A DNA stretch of 64,000 bases from Lachnospiraceae bacterium (GTDB lineage Bacteria; Bacillota; Clostridia; Lachnospirales; Lachnospiraceae): NCBI GenBank assembly GCA_022793065.1, contig JAAWCE010000017.1, positions 23,208-87,207 of the forward strand, read 5' to 3'. Below, in pieces: positions 34,762-44,993 of the stretch (its first letter is position 1; each line of letters opens with the position of its first letter). Made by a program: the position numbers and the translations under genes. A model generated the notes under the pieces. It was given only the letters and a program-made list of their open reading frames with translations, did no database searches and was not told the DNA's origin.

Positions 34762-34828
34762 GCCGCTGCCTCCTTCCTTTTACTTTCATCCCCATATTTT
34801 CCATTTCTGTCACTTCAAATTGAGCCTG

Positions 34829-36379
34829 TCACTTCTGGAAATATACCGTACTCATATCCTGCACATAAACGGGATAGAACTTATAGCCCATCAAATCCTT
34901 ATTAATTGCCGTCATATTGGCCGGAACCTGCAGAAACGCACTTCCCGCCTCATCACAAAGTATCTTCTGAAGCTGCTTGTAATATTCCGCTTTTTCCGTC
35001 AAATCCAATGTTTCCTGGGCTTTCAAATACAGGGCATCATACGCTTCATTGGCAAAATTAATGAAATTCTTCTTAGATGTGGTCTGAAATCTGTTCAGAA
35101 GATATCCCGGCGTCATATCACAAGTGATACCGCTAATGGTGGCCGTATACTTGCGTCCATTGTATACTTCATCCAGCCAGGTTCCCCATTCCATCGCCTG
35201 AATGGTAGCGTTAATCCCCACTGCCTTCAACTGTTCCACCACTACCTCTCCTGTCTGCATATGGAATTCATAATTAGAAGGAATGGCAATCTCCAAATCA
35301 AATCCGTCCGCATATCCTGCGTCAGCCAACAATTCTTTTGCCTTTTCCACATTGGCCGTTGTGCCATAAGTATCATTCAAGTCCACATAATTTTCCTTTA
35401 AAGTAGGAAGCATGGCAGAACTGATTAAAGTGCCGGCCCCACCGCCTACAAAATCATTGATCTGCTCCTTATCCAAAGCATACAAAATGGCCTGCCGCAC
35501 CCTGACATCATCCAACGGCGCCACCGCATTGTTCAGAAACAATGCCTGCACCACATTGGAAGGAGACGCTATCACCTGGTGGCTGTTCTTCAATGCCTGG
35601 GCCTGGGAATCTGTCAGATACGCATACAGGTCTATGGTTCCTCCCTGCAGCTCCATCAACGCAGTATCCGCACTATTGACAATCTTGAAATTCACCTCAT
35701 CCACCTGGGGCAAACCTTCCTGCCAATAATCAGCAAACTTCGCCAGAACAATTCCCTCCAATGGTTTGTAAGAAACAAAAGAAAACGGTCCTGTGCCCAC
35801 AGGATTCGCCTCTGCCGACTCTCCGCTGCCCGCGGGGATAATCGATGCCACAAAACTGTATATCAGCTCCGTGTTGGCACTTCCTACTGTCACCTGAACC
35901 GTCTTTTCATCCACAATATCAACGGATTGTATGGCACTTAAGGTGGAAATCAGCGGCGTACCGTCCAACAGCCCCGATACCCTCTCTAAAGAGTACTTTA
36001 CATCCTCAGCCGTCACAGCATTGCCATTGTGGAACTTCACATTTTCTCTCAAGGTAAAGGTATATACCAAACCGTCCTGAGAAATCGTGTAGTCACTTGC
36101 CACCGCACCAATCAAATTACCGTTTTCATCGGGCTTAACTAAGCCTTCAAAAATGTTAAATAGTATTTCTTTTGTTCCTGCCGCCGTTGCTTTATGAGGG
36201 TCAAGACTGTCAATATCCTGTTGTATTCCTACAACAATGGAACCTTTCGGTTCCCCAGAGGAATTATCCCCCGAAGACTCTCCTGTGCCGTCTGCGCACC
36301 CGCCCAGTACGGCCATGGTCAGAAGTGCCGTAAAAAGTAAACCGCAAAGTTTCTTTTTCATATGAAAACCTCTTTTCAT
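34829..36379 (-). CDS. Oligopeptide-binding lipoprotein of the ABC transporter
   Basis: 516 residues, SBP_bac_5 family. A lipoprotein signal ends at the lipobox V-L-G-G-C. Family landmarks: SIVVGIQQDIDSLDPHKA, EGLVKPDENG, the FTLRENVKFHNGNAVTAEDVKYSLERV block, VGTGPFSFVSYKP, and RVRQAILYALDKEQI. It captures peptides (or another solute such as nickel or sugars; the family is broad) outside the membrane and delivers them to the permeases. Two ATGs (36379 and 36361) both have acceptable ribosome sites. It is the first gene of the operon. Confidence 0.9.
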   Translation of the reverse strand: MKRGFHMKKKLCGLLFTALLTMAVLGGCADGTGESSGDNSSGEPKGSIVVGIQQDIDSLDPHKATAAGTKEILFNIFEGLVKPDENGNLIGAVASDYTISQDGLVYTFTLRENVKFHNGNAVTAEDVKYSLERVSGLLDGTPLISTLSAIQSVDIVDEKTVQVTVGSANTELIYSFVASIIPAGSGESAEANPVGTGPFSFVSYKPLEGIVLAKFADYWQEGLPQVDEVNFKIVNSADTALMELQGGTIDLYAYLTDSQAQALKNSHQVIASPSNVVQALFLNNAVAPLDDVRVRQAILYALDKEQINDFVGGGAGTLISSAMLPTLKENYVDLNDTYGTTANVEKAKELLADAGYADGFDLEIAIPSNYEFHMQTGEVVVEQLKAVGINATIQAMEWGTWLDEVYNGRKYTATISGITCDMTPGYLLNRFQTTSKKNFINFANEAYDALYLKAQETLDLTEKAEYYKQLQKILCDEAGSAFLQVPANMTAINKDLMGYKFYPVYVQDMSTVYFQK

Positions 36380-36765
36380 TTTGCTCTTCTCCTCTTCGAT
36401 TTATAAACCTCTCACTATTCAATTGTCTCCTTCATTTTACCATAGAATGATGGGATTGCAAGTATTTTATTCCATACACGCCAAATACCCGTAACCGTTC
36501 CGTCATTCCATTCCTAAATTGTTTATTTCCGATTATATAATAACATTAAATCAAAGAAAATAAAACGTCCTTACTTGAAAAATGGGCAGAAAATGATATA
36601 ATGAAATAAAGATCTTATGCGCGGACGGAAAATTAATTTTGCGCATAACTTTCCCGGAACCTTGACATATGAATATGGTATTGTATCTAAGTTACCCATA
36701 AATTGAAAATGGATGTTCATTTAAGCTATGTCAAGCAATTGACAGGGAAGAAGAATGGGTAAATT
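36380..36765. other. Divergent intergenic region
   Basis: It holds the upstream regions of the peptide-transport operon (minus) and the chemoreceptor (plus). An inverted repeat TTATGCGC ... GCGCATAA (36615-36622 with 36641-36648) surrounds an A+T-rich palindrome and lies just before the chemoreceptor promoter. No RNA gene was recognised. Confidence 0.5.
36662..36689 (+). promoter_or_regulatory. Probable promoter of the chemoreceptor gene
   Basis: TTGACA (36662-36667) and TATCTA (36684-36689) with 16 nt between. The -10 is only moderate. Confidence 0.5.
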
Positions 36766-38454
36766 ATGATTAATAAAATAAAAAACATGAAAGTGGAAGA
36801 GAAACTGAAGTATTGTTTTACATTGGTTGTTTTAATGGCCAGCATTTCAGGCATTTTAGGCATTATCATCATGATGTTCATCAATAACAGCTATGCAAAC
36901 GCATTGGTAACCAATGGTTTTTCTCAGGGTGAAATCGGTATATTCAGTACTTATCTGAACAAAGAACCCTCCCTGATCAGAGAAATGATTCTTGTAGATG
37001 ATGCGGCAGACTTAGCGGAAATCTCCAATGAGTTAGATGAAATATCGGTCAAGACTGACGCGGCGCTTGTTACAATGAAAGCACACTGCACTTCGGCGGA
37101 AGAACGTCCTTATATAGAAACCATTGAGGAAGTTCTGCCTCTTTACCGCAGTATTTTCTCAGAAGTGCAGGCGCTGGCAATGAACGACCAAAACGAAGAA
37201 GCGCTGGAGTTGTTGCTCACAGAGGGAAAACCCACATTGAAAAAGCTTACGGATGCCGTAGAAGGATTGATCCGTTTAAATGTGGAAGTGGGCAACAGCG
37301 TATCCCAAACTTTGTCAATTACGGCAATTGCAGCAATCGGTCTGATGATTGTAGTTATTATTGTGGTATTTATTATTGCTGTCAGATTTGCTTCCTTTGT
37401 GGCAAAACTTTTTGCAGAACCTATTATCCAGGTAAAAGAAGCCGCCGCAAAACTTGCAGACGGAGACCTAAATATTACGGTTCATAAAATGTATCCTGAC
37501 GAAATCGGCGATATGGCTGAGTCATTCCATGAAGCGGCCCAAACGCTTAAGTCCTACATACATGAGCTCACCGACAGCCTTGGTGAAATTGCAGAAGGAA
37601 ACTTTAATATTAAATCCCATGCACATTTCAAAGGTGATTTCAAAGCAATAGACGATGCTATTGTGATATTTACTGACACCTTAAGCGGTACTTTGGGCAA
37701 TATTCATGAATCCTCTGAGCAAGTTGCATTGGGCGCTTCGCAGATGGCGGAAAGCGCACAAGCTCTGGCGGAAGGGGCTACGGACCAGGCAGCTTCTGTC
37801 GAAGAGTTGACTGCAACCATTCAGAGTATCACGGAGACCATTATCTACAGTTCCAAAAAAGCGGAGGAATCCTTCCACAATGCTGAAAAATTCAAGGGGG
37901 AGGCAGAGGGCAGCAGCGAGGATATCAAGCAACTGAACGAAGCAATGACAAGAATTAACGATACATCCAAAGAAATTGCGAATATTATTACCGCAATTGA
38001 AGACATTGCTTCTCAGACTAACCTTTTGTCATTAAACGCATCCATTGAAGCAGCGAGAGCCGGTGACACTGGCAGGGGCTTTGCAGTCGTCGCCGACCAA
38101 ATCGGCAAACTTGCAGCAGACAGCGCTGCATCCGCAGCCAACACAAGAGATTTAATAGAGAACTCTATTCGGGAGATTGAAAACGGAAACGTTCTTATGC
38201 AAAAAGCAACTCAGGCAATCGGCTCCGTTATCCGGGGAATTAACGTACTGGCCGAATCAACCAACGAAATCAGTACTTTGTCAATTTCCCAGGCCGATAC
38301 CATGAAACAGTTGGAAGTAGGTGTAGAACAAATTTCAGAAGTAATTCAGAACAATTCTGCAGCAGCAGAACAGTCTTCTGCCACCAGCGAAGAATTATCC
38401 GCACAGTCGGAGACCCTGGAAGAGTTAGTCGGACAATTTAAATTAAAAGGCTGA
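36766..38454 (+). CDS. Methyl-accepting chemotaxis protein
   Basis: 562 residues. Membrane helix 1 is at about 20-42. An external helical bundle of about 140 residues follows (IREMILVDDAADLAEISNELDE... typical of four-helix-bundle sensors), then membrane helix 2 at about 187-210. A HAMP domain (FAEPIIQVKEAAAKLADGDLNITV) and the cytoplasmic signalling domain come last, whose hairpin tip reads IEDIASQTNLLSLNASIEAARAGDTGRGFAVVA. It senses an unknown external signal and controls CheA/CheW. No che or fla gene is near. The C-terminus lacks a CheR-tethering pentapeptide. Confidence 0.93.
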   Translation: MINKIKNMKVEEKLKYCFTLVVLMASISGILGIIIMMFINNSYANALVTNGFSQGEIGIFSTYLNKEPSLIREMILVDDAADLAEISNELDEISVKTDAALVTMKAHCTSAEERPYIETIEEVLPLYRSIFSEVQALAMNDQNEEALELLLTEGKPTLKKLTDAVEGLIRLNVEVGNSVSQTLSITAIAAIGLMIVVIIVVFIIAVRFASFVAKLFAEPIIQVKEAAAKLADGDLNITVHKMYPDEIGDMAESFHEAAQTLKSYIHELTDSLGEIAEGNFNIKSHAHFKGDFKAIDDAIVIFTDTLSGTLGNIHESSEQVALGASQMAESAQALAEGATDQAASVEELTATIQSITETIIYSSKKAEESFHNAEKFKGEAEGSSEDIKQLNEAMTRINDTSKEIANIITAIEDIASQTNLLSLNASIEAARAGDTGRGFAVVADQIGKLAADSAASAANTRDLIENSIREIENGNVLMQKATQAIGSVIRGINVLAESTNEISTLSISQADTMKQLEVGVEQISEVIQNNSAAAEQSSATSEELSAQSETLEELVGQFKLKG

Positions 38455-38574
38455 AACGCTGCTGCATTTGGTAACTTATTTCAATACTTTGCTTTGTAGT
38501 AAATGATATGATTACATTGCTGACTTTCATAGTTGAATTGCAATAAAATAATGAGGGAAATACAAGATCTTCTT

Positions 38575-38622
38575 AAGAAGTATTTAAAGACAGGTTTGCC
38601 TGACGATAAATGCTTCTTTTTT
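38575..38622 (+). terminator. Rho-independent terminator of the chemoreceptor gene
   Basis: A 12-bp stem (38575-38586 with 38607-38618, one G-U pair) encloses a second small hairpin (CAGG-TTTG-CCTG) and is followed by a T-rich tail. Confidence 0.8.
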
Positions 38623-38648
38623 ATATTCTTTACGATTTTTTATAAATT

Positions 38649-38675
38649 GAGCAGGGAAAAGACCTTTCCCTGCTC
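38649..38675 (-). terminator. Hairpin after folD
   Basis: A perfect 11-bp stem (38649-38659 with 38665-38675) lies 24 nt past the folD stop on the minus strand; the T-run is weak. Confidence 0.7.
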
Positions 38676-38699
38676 GTCACAGATCCCATAAGCTGCCTT

Positions 38700-39527
38700 C
38701 TACATAACACAATTACTCATCAGCATAGCGATGGTCATAGGCCCCACGCCTCCCGGTACGGGTGTGATTGCAGATGTATGGGGCGCCACACGCTCAAAAT
38801 CCACATCTCCGCAGAGCTTATTGTCTTCATTCCTGTGAATTCCCACATCAATGACTACCGCACCTTCTTTGACATAACTCTCATCCACAAACTTAGGCTT
38901 TCCGATTGCCACCACCAGAATATCAGCCCTTTTGGTAATTTCCTTCAAATTTTTTGTTTTGGAATGGCATATGGTGACTGTGCCGTTTTCCTGAAGCAGC
39001 AGCATTGCCATGGGCTTGCCCACAATATTGCTTCTGCCAAGCACTACACATTCCTTCCCTTCGATTTCAACGCCGGAACGTTTCAAAAGCTGAATTACCC
39101 CCGCCGGCGTACATGACACATATCCTGGCCTCCCAATGCTCAGGTTTCCTACATTGACAGGATGAAACCCATCCACATCCTTCTCCGGCGCAATGGCAAG
39201 CAATATTTTTTTTTCGTCAATATGCCTCGGCAGCGGCAGTTGTACCAGTATTCCGCTTACATCCGCACGCTCGTTTAACTCTACGATAGTCTCCATCAGT
39301 GCCCCTTCCGTAGTGTCTTCCGGCAGTTCATAGGAAAGTGATTCCATTCCAATATAAGCGCACGCCTTTTTCTTATTATTCACATATACACTTGACGCCG
39401 GGTCATTTCCTACCTGAATCACCGCCAGACAGCGTCGTTCTCCTTTTGCTTTCAGGCCCAACACCTTTTCTCTCAATTCATCTTTGATTTCCTGTGAAAT
39501 CTTCTTACCATCTATGACCTGATACAT
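38700..39527 (-). CDS. folD: Methylenetetrahydrofolate dehydrogenase/cyclohydrolase
   Basis: 275 residues, full length for FolD. It interconverts 5,10-methylene-, methenyl- and 10-formyl-tetrahydrofolate with NADP+. Motifs: SSVYVNNKKKACAYIGM with the catalytic Tyr and Lys, ILVQLPLPRHID, AIAPEKDVDGFHPVNVGNLS, the NADP site VLGRSNIVGKPMAMLL, and TPVPGGVGPMTIAML at the end. It follows the amidohydrolase gene by 45 nt and may be transcribed with it. Confidence 0.96.
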   Translation of the reverse strand: MYQVIDGKKISQEIKDELREKVLGLKAKGERRCLAVIQVGNDPASSVYVNNKKKACAYIGMESLSYELPEDTTEGALMETIVELNERADVSGILVQLPLPRHIDEKKILLAIAPEKDVDGFHPVNVGNLSIGRPGYVSCTPAGVIQLLKRSGVEIEGKECVVLGRSNIVGKPMAMLLLQENGTVTICHSKTKNLKEITKRADILVVAIGKPKFVDESYVKEGAVVIDVGIHRNEDNKLCGDVDFERVAPHTSAITPVPGGVGPMTIAMLMSNCVM

Positions 39528-39572
39528 GAGCTTTCCTCTCTTTCACTATGTTTTATCTCTTTTGACATTTGA

Positions 39573-40745
39573 TTAAACTTTCATGTCTCCAATCTGAATT
39601 TCTTCTCCGTCAATCAATACGTGCCGGATTTGAGAAGATATTTCAAACGGACATCCATCCACAATCACTATGTCCGCATCCTTTCCCACCTCCAGAGAGC
39701 CAACTCTGTCTTCAATCCCGGCATGTTTTGCCGGATTTATGGTAATGGCCTGCAATGCGGCAAAAGGATCCATCCCCGCCGCAACCGCCAGCCCTGCACA
39801 AAGGGGCAAATACTCCTGGGGAATCACGGGAGAATCTGTAATAATGGACACCTGACAGCCTGCCGCCGCCAAAACACCCGGCGTTGTCCAACTTTTATTG
39901 CGCAGTTCAAATTTAGTTGCACTGGTAAGGCTGGGGCCCACCGCCAACGGTACGTTTTCTTTTGCCAGTTCCTCCACAATCAAATGCCCTTCCGTCACAT
40001 GTTCCAATGTAATACGCACGTCAAATTCTTTCGCAATCCGCAGCGCCGTAAACAAATCTTCCGATGCATGCGCATGGGCTTTTAATGGTATTTCACGCCG
40101 TAAAACCGGAAGCAAAGCCTCCATTTTCATATCAAAAGCCGGTTTCTTAGAAACATCCGTCCCCGCGGCATCTTTTTTATCCATATATTCCCTTGCCTTA
40201 AAAAGCATTTCCCGCAGCAATGCCGCTGTGGTCATACGGCTGGAATCCTTTTTATCCCGGTAAACTCTCTTTGGATTCTCCCCAAAAGCACATTTCATAG
40301 CCACATTGTCCCGCACTACCATGTCGTCCACCCGTTTCCCCACTGTTTTTATTGTGGTAAACGTTCCTCCTAACACATTGGCGCTGCCCGGTCCCACGCA
40401 GACACAGGTAACGCCGGCGGCGGCAGCTTTACGAAAAGCCGGATCCATAGGTTTTACACCGTCAATCCCTCTCATTTGGGGGCAGACAATATCATTCACT
40501 TCATTAAAATCTTTTCCCTCATATCCAATACCATAACCATCCAGGCCGATATGTCCATGAGCTTCCACAAATCCCGGATACACATGCAGCCCCTCCGCGT
40601 CTATGATCCTGACACCTTCCGACGCTTCCCCAATAGTATCCTCCCTATCTATGGCTTTGATTTTGCCATCCTCTATCAGAATACTCCCGCGAAAGGCTTC
40701 CCTGTGAATTGCATCATGAATCATGCCATTTTTTACATACAGCAT
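39573..40745 (-). CDS. Imidazolonepropionase-like amidohydrolase
   Basis: 390 residues from ATG 40745 (GGAGG 9 nt upstream). A composite beta-sandwich (1-55 and the last 50 residues) flanks a TIM barrel. Metal ligands: V-E-A-H-G-H-I-G (H-x-H), H-A-H-A and E-H-V-T-E-G-H in the middle, and TDSPVIP with the catalytic Asp. This set places it with metal-dependent amidohydrolases annotated as imidazolonepropionase-like; the actual substrate is unknown. The protease gene lies 45 nt upstream on the same strand. Confidence 0.82.
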   Translation of the reverse strand: MLYVKNGMIHDAIHREAFRGSILIEDGKIKAIDREDTIGEASEGVRIIDAEGLHVYPGFVEAHGHIGLDGYGIGYEGKDFNEVNDIVCPQMRGIDGVKPMDPAFRKAAAAGVTCVCVGPGSANVLGGTFTTIKTVGKRVDDMVVRDNVAMKCAFGENPKRVYRDKKDSSRMTTAALLREMLFKAREYMDKKDAAGTDVSKKPAFDMKMEALLPVLRREIPLKAHAHASEDLFTALRIAKEFDVRITLEHVTEGHLIVEELAKENVPLAVGPSLTSATKFELRNKSWTTPGVLAAAGCQVSIITDSPVIPQEYLPLCAGLAVAAGMDPFAALQAITINPAKHAGIEDRVGSLEVGKDADIVIVDGCPFEISSQIRHVLIDGEEIQIGDMKV

Positions 40746-40790
40746 CCTTGTCATCCTCCTTATTATCCTCAATTTCAATCTATCCTGCTT

Positions 40791-42464
40791 CTAATACACA
40801 TATGGCATATGTCCCGTAATCTCTTCATAACATTCCAATATTGCGTCCAACGGAATACACCAGTATCTCACCGGGTCCGTAGAAAAAGCATATGCCATAC
40901 AAATCAAATTGCCATATCCGTCCATCAACGCGGAACCCGAATCTCCATGAACCAGTTCTACCGTAACCTCTGTATGCTCCAACTTTCCATACCAATCAAA
41001 TTCCTGTTTTACTTTGATTAGATTCCCCCTGGCAGTATGTATTAATCCTCCCTTTCTGTCCACCCGCTCCAAAGCCATCTCAATAGACTGCTGATCCAGA
41101 CTTTCCCAATATGTCTTATCAATGTGAATGGTCATCAATTGCCTTAACAAACTCTCCGGCACATCCTTCCTGTCTATTACGGCAACGCCCACATCATAAG
41201 TCTCGCTGACCCCCAGCTTTTTCCCCGGCAGCTTTGTTCCGTTAAAAAAGTACACATCCCAATTTTCATATTTATCCACCACATGTCTATTGGTACATAT
41301 ATAAATATACTCATCGGTAATTTCCATGATATAACCGGAGCCGGAACTATAACCGCCCCTTCCGGTACCATGGTAAAGTTGCACAAGCGCCGGCCGCATA
41401 TATTCCAGGGTTTCCCTCATATCTTCATATTCCGATGCGCCCGCATCATAAATGTTAGGCGCACCCAATATGGCATCCACTCGGTAATCAATTTGGCGGC
41501 ATCCTATCAAATCCTGAATGTCATCTGCATCGGCCACCAATACCTGTGCCACTTCCACAGTTTCAAGGCCATAACTGTCTTCCGCCACATAGCGAAGAGA
41601 ATACATCCCTTCCCTGTCCAACTTCACTTCGGAATCATCCACCCATACCGCCTTAGTCAAATCTCCGTCCACGTCATCCCATGCCTCTACGGTATCCAAA
41701 TAGTCCGGCTCACTTCCTGGCACCACATAGAAATTGCGGATTCCGGAAAAAGTCGGCGGCGTATCCACAATGACCGAAACCTTACCTTTGGTCTCATTTC
41801 CCGAACGGTCTCTGGCCAATATCCCAATTTCAAACTCTCCTGCCACGTCGAACTGAAGCTTTGTATAGGCGGTGTTGTTCATCCAAAAAAACGCTCTGGC
41901 ACCTGGGTCCGCATCGGACACTCCGCGAATCATGTCTTCAACGGTACATATGTCCCCGACAGCAAGATATACTTGTTCCTCTTTCCATAATATTTCCGGT
42001 TTCTGTGTATCCTCAATGATAACCCTATAGGAAAACTGTTTGCTCCCGTGCGTAACCCGCGCCTCATAAATTCCAGTCTTTTCTTCATCTATGAGAGATA
42101 AATCCAATTCTCCCAAATGCACCGACCAATCCGTACCTGTCAGATAGTCCGTAATATCTCTACTGACCTGCTCTCCATATTCATAAACAATCTCGTTGAA
42201 GGCAGGAGCTACCTGATAGACGCGAACATAAAACAATATAATTCCCATTGTGAGCAATACAAGACTTGCCAGAGACAACAAAAGTTTCCCCGATGTTAAT
42301 CTCTTCCACAAACGCTTCCCCTTCCGAGCATTGCGCGTATTCCTCATTCCCTGAACTTCCCATGAACTCTGAAAACGTTCCGCCTCTCCGGCCACCCATG
42401 GGTTGGTTAAATTCCAAGGTTTTTCAAGTTTCCATCTATTGTTTGTCCTCTCGTCCTGTTCCAT
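40791..42464 (-). CDS. Membrane-anchored trypsin-like serine protease
   Basis: 557 residues from ATG 42464. A cytoplasmic N-terminus (1-50) is followed by one membrane helix (LLLSLASLVLLTMGIILFYV). An extracellular part begins with several Ig-like/cadherin-like strands (residues 80-300, for example PEILWKEEQVYLAVGD and DVDGDLTKAVWVDDSEVKLDREGMY). The C-terminal protease has H in CTNRHVV, D in TYDVGVAVID and S in VHGDSGSAL, the catalytic triad in correct order. It is probably a surface protease or quality-control enzyme. It lacks the PDZ domain of HtrA. Confidence 0.8.
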   Translation of the reverse strand: MEQDERTNNRWKLEKPWNLTNPWVAGEAERFQSSWEVQGMRNTRNARKGKRLWKRLTSGKLLLSLASLVLLTMGIILFYVRVYQVAPAFNEIVYEYGEQVSRDITDYLTGTDWSVHLGELDLSLIDEEKTGIYEARVTHGSKQFSYRVIIEDTQKPEILWKEEQVYLAVGDICTVEDMIRGVSDADPGARAFFWMNNTAYTKLQFDVAGEFEIGILARDRSGNETKGKVSVIVDTPPTFSGIRNFYVVPGSEPDYLDTVEAWDDVDGDLTKAVWVDDSEVKLDREGMYSLRYVAEDSYGLETVEVAQVLVADADDIQDLIGCRQIDYRVDAILGAPNIYDAGASEYEDMRETLEYMRPALVQLYHGTGRGGYSSGSGYIMEITDEYIYICTNRHVVDKYENWDVYFFNGTKLPGKKLGVSETYDVGVAVIDRKDVPESLLRQLMTIHIDKTYWESLDQQSIEMALERVDRKGGLIHTARGNLIKVKQEFDWYGKLEHTEVTVELVHGDSGSALMDGYGNLICMAYAFSTDPVRYWCIPLDAILECYEEITGHMPYVY

Positions 42465-42705
42465 CACTTTCTCATTTCACCTGACACTTTCTTCTCATCC
42501 TCTGCCGCTTCCTTACATTTCCGCCTGAAGCACTATCTGCCTAAATTCTGCAAGAGAAATTGAGAACCTTTACACTAAAGCTTAACATCTGCCAGCATAT
42601 TTGTCAATGTAAGCGCCCATAGGCCATCAGCGGATATTTACGAGTTTTACCAGAATCATATCTCTTCATGAACAGTGGCTTAATGATAAGATATCTTTAA
42701 ATCAT
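42465..42705. other. Intergenic region without a supported gene
   Basis: It separates tcdA and the protease gene, both minus strand. No clear hairpin with a T-run and no RNA gene was found. Confidence 0.35.
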
Positions 42706-43401
42706 CTATAAATCCTTAATGATTTCCCCGGCCATAATTAATCCAGCCACCGAAGGCACAAAAGACACACTTCCCGGCAACGGTCTTCCCAACGCTTCCT
42801 CTCCGCTTTCTGCAGGCGTTATAGGCGTTTCTTTGGAATAAACCACTTTCAAATGGCTGATTCCCCTCTTTTTCAATTCCCTCCTCATCACTTTGGCCAA
42901 AGGACATACGCTGGTTTCATAAATATCCGCAACCTGAAATGCACAAGCATCCGTCTTGTTTCCCGCACCCATGGAGCTAATTATGGGAACTCCCGCCCTG
43001 CAAGCACATTCTGCCAGCATCAGCTTTCCGGTTACGGTATCAATGGCGTCCGCCACATAATCATATTTTGTAAAATCAAACATTTCCGCCGTCTCCGGCA
43101 AATAAAATACCTTATAAACATTTACCTGAGCTTCAGGGTTGATATCCAGTACCCGTTCTTTTGCCGCATCCACCTTATACCTTCCTATGGTACTTTGCAG
43201 CGCGATAATTTGACGATTCAGATTGGTCAGGCTTACCTTGTCACTATCAATTAAGTCCAATGTCCCTATTCCGCTTCTGGCCAATGCCTCAACCACATAA
43301 CCGCCTACTCCTCCAACACCGAACACCGCAACCCTGGCTTGTTTTAATCGCTGCATTTTCTCTGGACCGAGCAGCACTTCCGTCCTTGTAAACATATTCA
43401 T
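42706..43401 (-). CDS. tcdA: tRNA threonylcarbamoyladenosine dehydratase
   Basis: 231 residues from ATG 43401 (GGGGGAG 8 nt upstream). The Lys/Arg-rich N-terminal extension seen in the longest frame is untranslated leader. An E1/ThiF-like ATP-binding fold: GVGGVGGYVVEALARSGIG, DSDKVSLTNLNRQ, the D-Y-V-A-D-A-I-D-T strand, and MGAGNKTDA. TcdA uses ATP to cyclise t6A37 to ct6A on tRNAs decoding ANN codons. The DP-x-x-F metal-binding loop of ThiF is absent, as usual for TcdA. Confidence 0.9.
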   Translation of the reverse strand: MNMFTRTEVLLGPEKMQRLKQARVAVFGVGGVGGYVVEALARSGIGTLDLIDSDKVSLTNLNRQIIALQSTIGRYKVDAAKERVLDINPEAQVNVYKVFYLPETAEMFDFTKYDYVADAIDTVTGKLMLAECACRAGVPIISSMGAGNKTDACAFQVADIYETSVCPLAKVMRRELKKRGISHLKVVYSKETPITPAESGEEALGRPLPGSVSFVPSVAGLIMAGEIIKDL

Positions 43402-43525
43402 CTCATACTCTCCCCCTCTTTCCAACAGATCCTCTTTTTCTTTTTTATTCTCTCTTTTTATTCTCTGTCTGCTCCCGTTTCCTTTTATCCGTTTCCTTTT
43501 TCTCATTTGTACATTTTCCTATGAT

Positions 43526-44878
43526 TTACTTGCCGAATATGTCCTCTGCAAGCTTATGACAATATTCCAGGGAAAAATTACCATCCTGCTTCACAATTTC
43601 ATTTCGTTCCGCCAATGCTTCCGTATACTCCGAAAGGGGATACACTGTAACCCCGCCAAAACCCTGTTCCAAATGGCATACCAAAGGCTCCACATCATAA
43701 GACTTAATAACCGCCTCTCCGGCCGCATCAAGCCCTATGGTCACTTGTGCCATACCTCCCACCATCCTGTTCCCTATCCCATCTCCTGAACTGGCTGTCC
43801 AATTTACAAAATTTCCTAAGGAATAGTAGACCAAAGCCTCTTCTTCCCCTATCCATTCTACAGGTTCAATCACATGCGGATGTGTGCCCAATATTAAATC
43901 CGCACCATTTTCTGCAAACAATTGGGCCCAGCTCCGTTGTTCTTCTGTGGCATTTAGAACATACTCCGTACCCCAATGAGGACAGACAATGACAAAATCT
44001 GCTATTTCCTCCGCTCTCTGAATGTCCGAAGCAACTCTTTCTTTCTCCAGCAAATCTACCACATACGGCATGTCCTGGGGCAAAGGAATTCCGTTGGTTC
44101 CATATGTATAGTTTAAAATTGCAATTCTGATCCCTTCCTGCTCATATACATAAATTTCTTTCTGGTCTTCCTGGCTGTCATGAATCCCTAATACTGCAAT
44201 CTCCGGATATTGCTCCTGCCAAAAAGAAATACAATTTAATACCCCTTGCTTTCCTTTATCCAATGTATGATTTGTAGCATGTAATACCACATCAAAACCA
44301 GCGTCCACTAAAGCATCTCCTAATTCATACGGCGCATTAAACGTAGGGTATCCGGAGACGCCCAGCGCTTCGCCCCCCAAAATAACTTCCTGATTTACCA
44401 AAGCTATATCAGCTTCACTGATTTCCTCTTTCATCTTAGCAAAGACAGCGCTAAAGTCATACCCTTCCTCCCCTTTACCACTCTCGGCCACCGGCGTATG
44501 CAAAAGAATATCTCCCACCATCACCAGAGAAATTTCCGGCTGTTCTCCGGAAGTCCCTGTTCTTCCTATTTCCGGCTGACTTACGGCAGTTCCCTCTCCT
44601 TTCATTTCCGGCTGACTTACGGAGGTTCCCTCTTCTTCAATTCCTGATTGATCTTTACTATTTACCGATCCCAGAACATCCGATAATTCTTCCGTCTCCA
44701 ACTCATTATTTATCACCGTAGATTGCATTGTACTTGCGGTATTCTGTAAATTAATGTCTGCCCTCTGCCCATTCCCACAGCCTGACAGCAATACTGCCAC
44801 AGCCATCCCATTCATACATCTCCAAATCCAACCAGCCATTTTTTGATTCCTGTTTTTCTGATTTTGTCTCCCTGTCAT
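43526..44878 (-). CDS. CapA-family lipoprotein (metallophosphoesterase-like)
   Basis: 450 residues. A signal with lipobox (AVAVLLSGCGNG) is followed by a low-complexity linker with repeated EGTSVSQPE-type units. The PGA_cap domain fills about 115-400: LVMVGDILLHTPV, ALVNQEVILGG, HATNHTLDKGKQG, VICPHWGTEYV and LILGTHPHVIEP carry the Asp, Asn and His metal ligands. CapA proteins are associated with poly-gamma-glutamate capsule formation in Bacillus. Most members in Clostridia lack capBC neighbours, as here, so the true role may be in wall or surface polymer processing. Confidence 0.87.
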   Translation of the reverse strand: MTGRQNQKNRNQKMAGWIWRCMNGMAVAVLLSGCGNGQRADINLQNTASTMQSTVINNELETEELSDVLGSVNSKDQSGIEEEGTSVSQPEMKGEGTAVSQPEIGRTGTSGEQPEISLVMVGDILLHTPVAESGKGEEGYDFSAVFAKMKEEISEADIALVNQEVILGGEALGVSGYPTFNAPYELGDALVDAGFDVVLHATNHTLDKGKQGVLNCISFWQEQYPEIAVLGIHDSQEDQKEIYVYEQEGIRIAILNYTYGTNGIPLPQDMPYVVDLLEKERVASDIQRAEEIADFVIVCPHWGTEYVLNATEEQRSWAQLFAENGADLILGTHPHVIEPVEWIGEEEALVYYSLGNFVNWTASSGDGIGNRMVGGMAQVTIGLDAAGEAVIKSYDVEPLVCHLEQGFGGVTVYPLSEYTEALAERNEIVKQDGNFSLEYCHKLAEDIFGK

Positions 44879-44993
44879 TTATTCTCCCATGATTTCCTTT
44901 CTTGCATAGCACACAATTCAGCAGGGGCATGTCCTTCTCCCCTATTCACACTTTGGCGGCATATTTCTCCTGCACAGGATTGTACGTTTACAA

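Noticed and set aside
36470..36765. c-di-GMP riboswitch before the chemoreceptor
   Set aside because: The conserved GEMM segments could not be found; only an inverted repeat and a promoter are visible.
41283..41990. 235-codon plus-strand frame
   Set aside because: It is antisense to the trypsin-like protease gene and lacks a ribosome site.
42706..43506. Lys/Arg-rich N-terminal extension of TcdA
   Set aside because: The family starts at MNMFTRTEVLLG, and GGGGGAG is correctly placed for ATG 43401.
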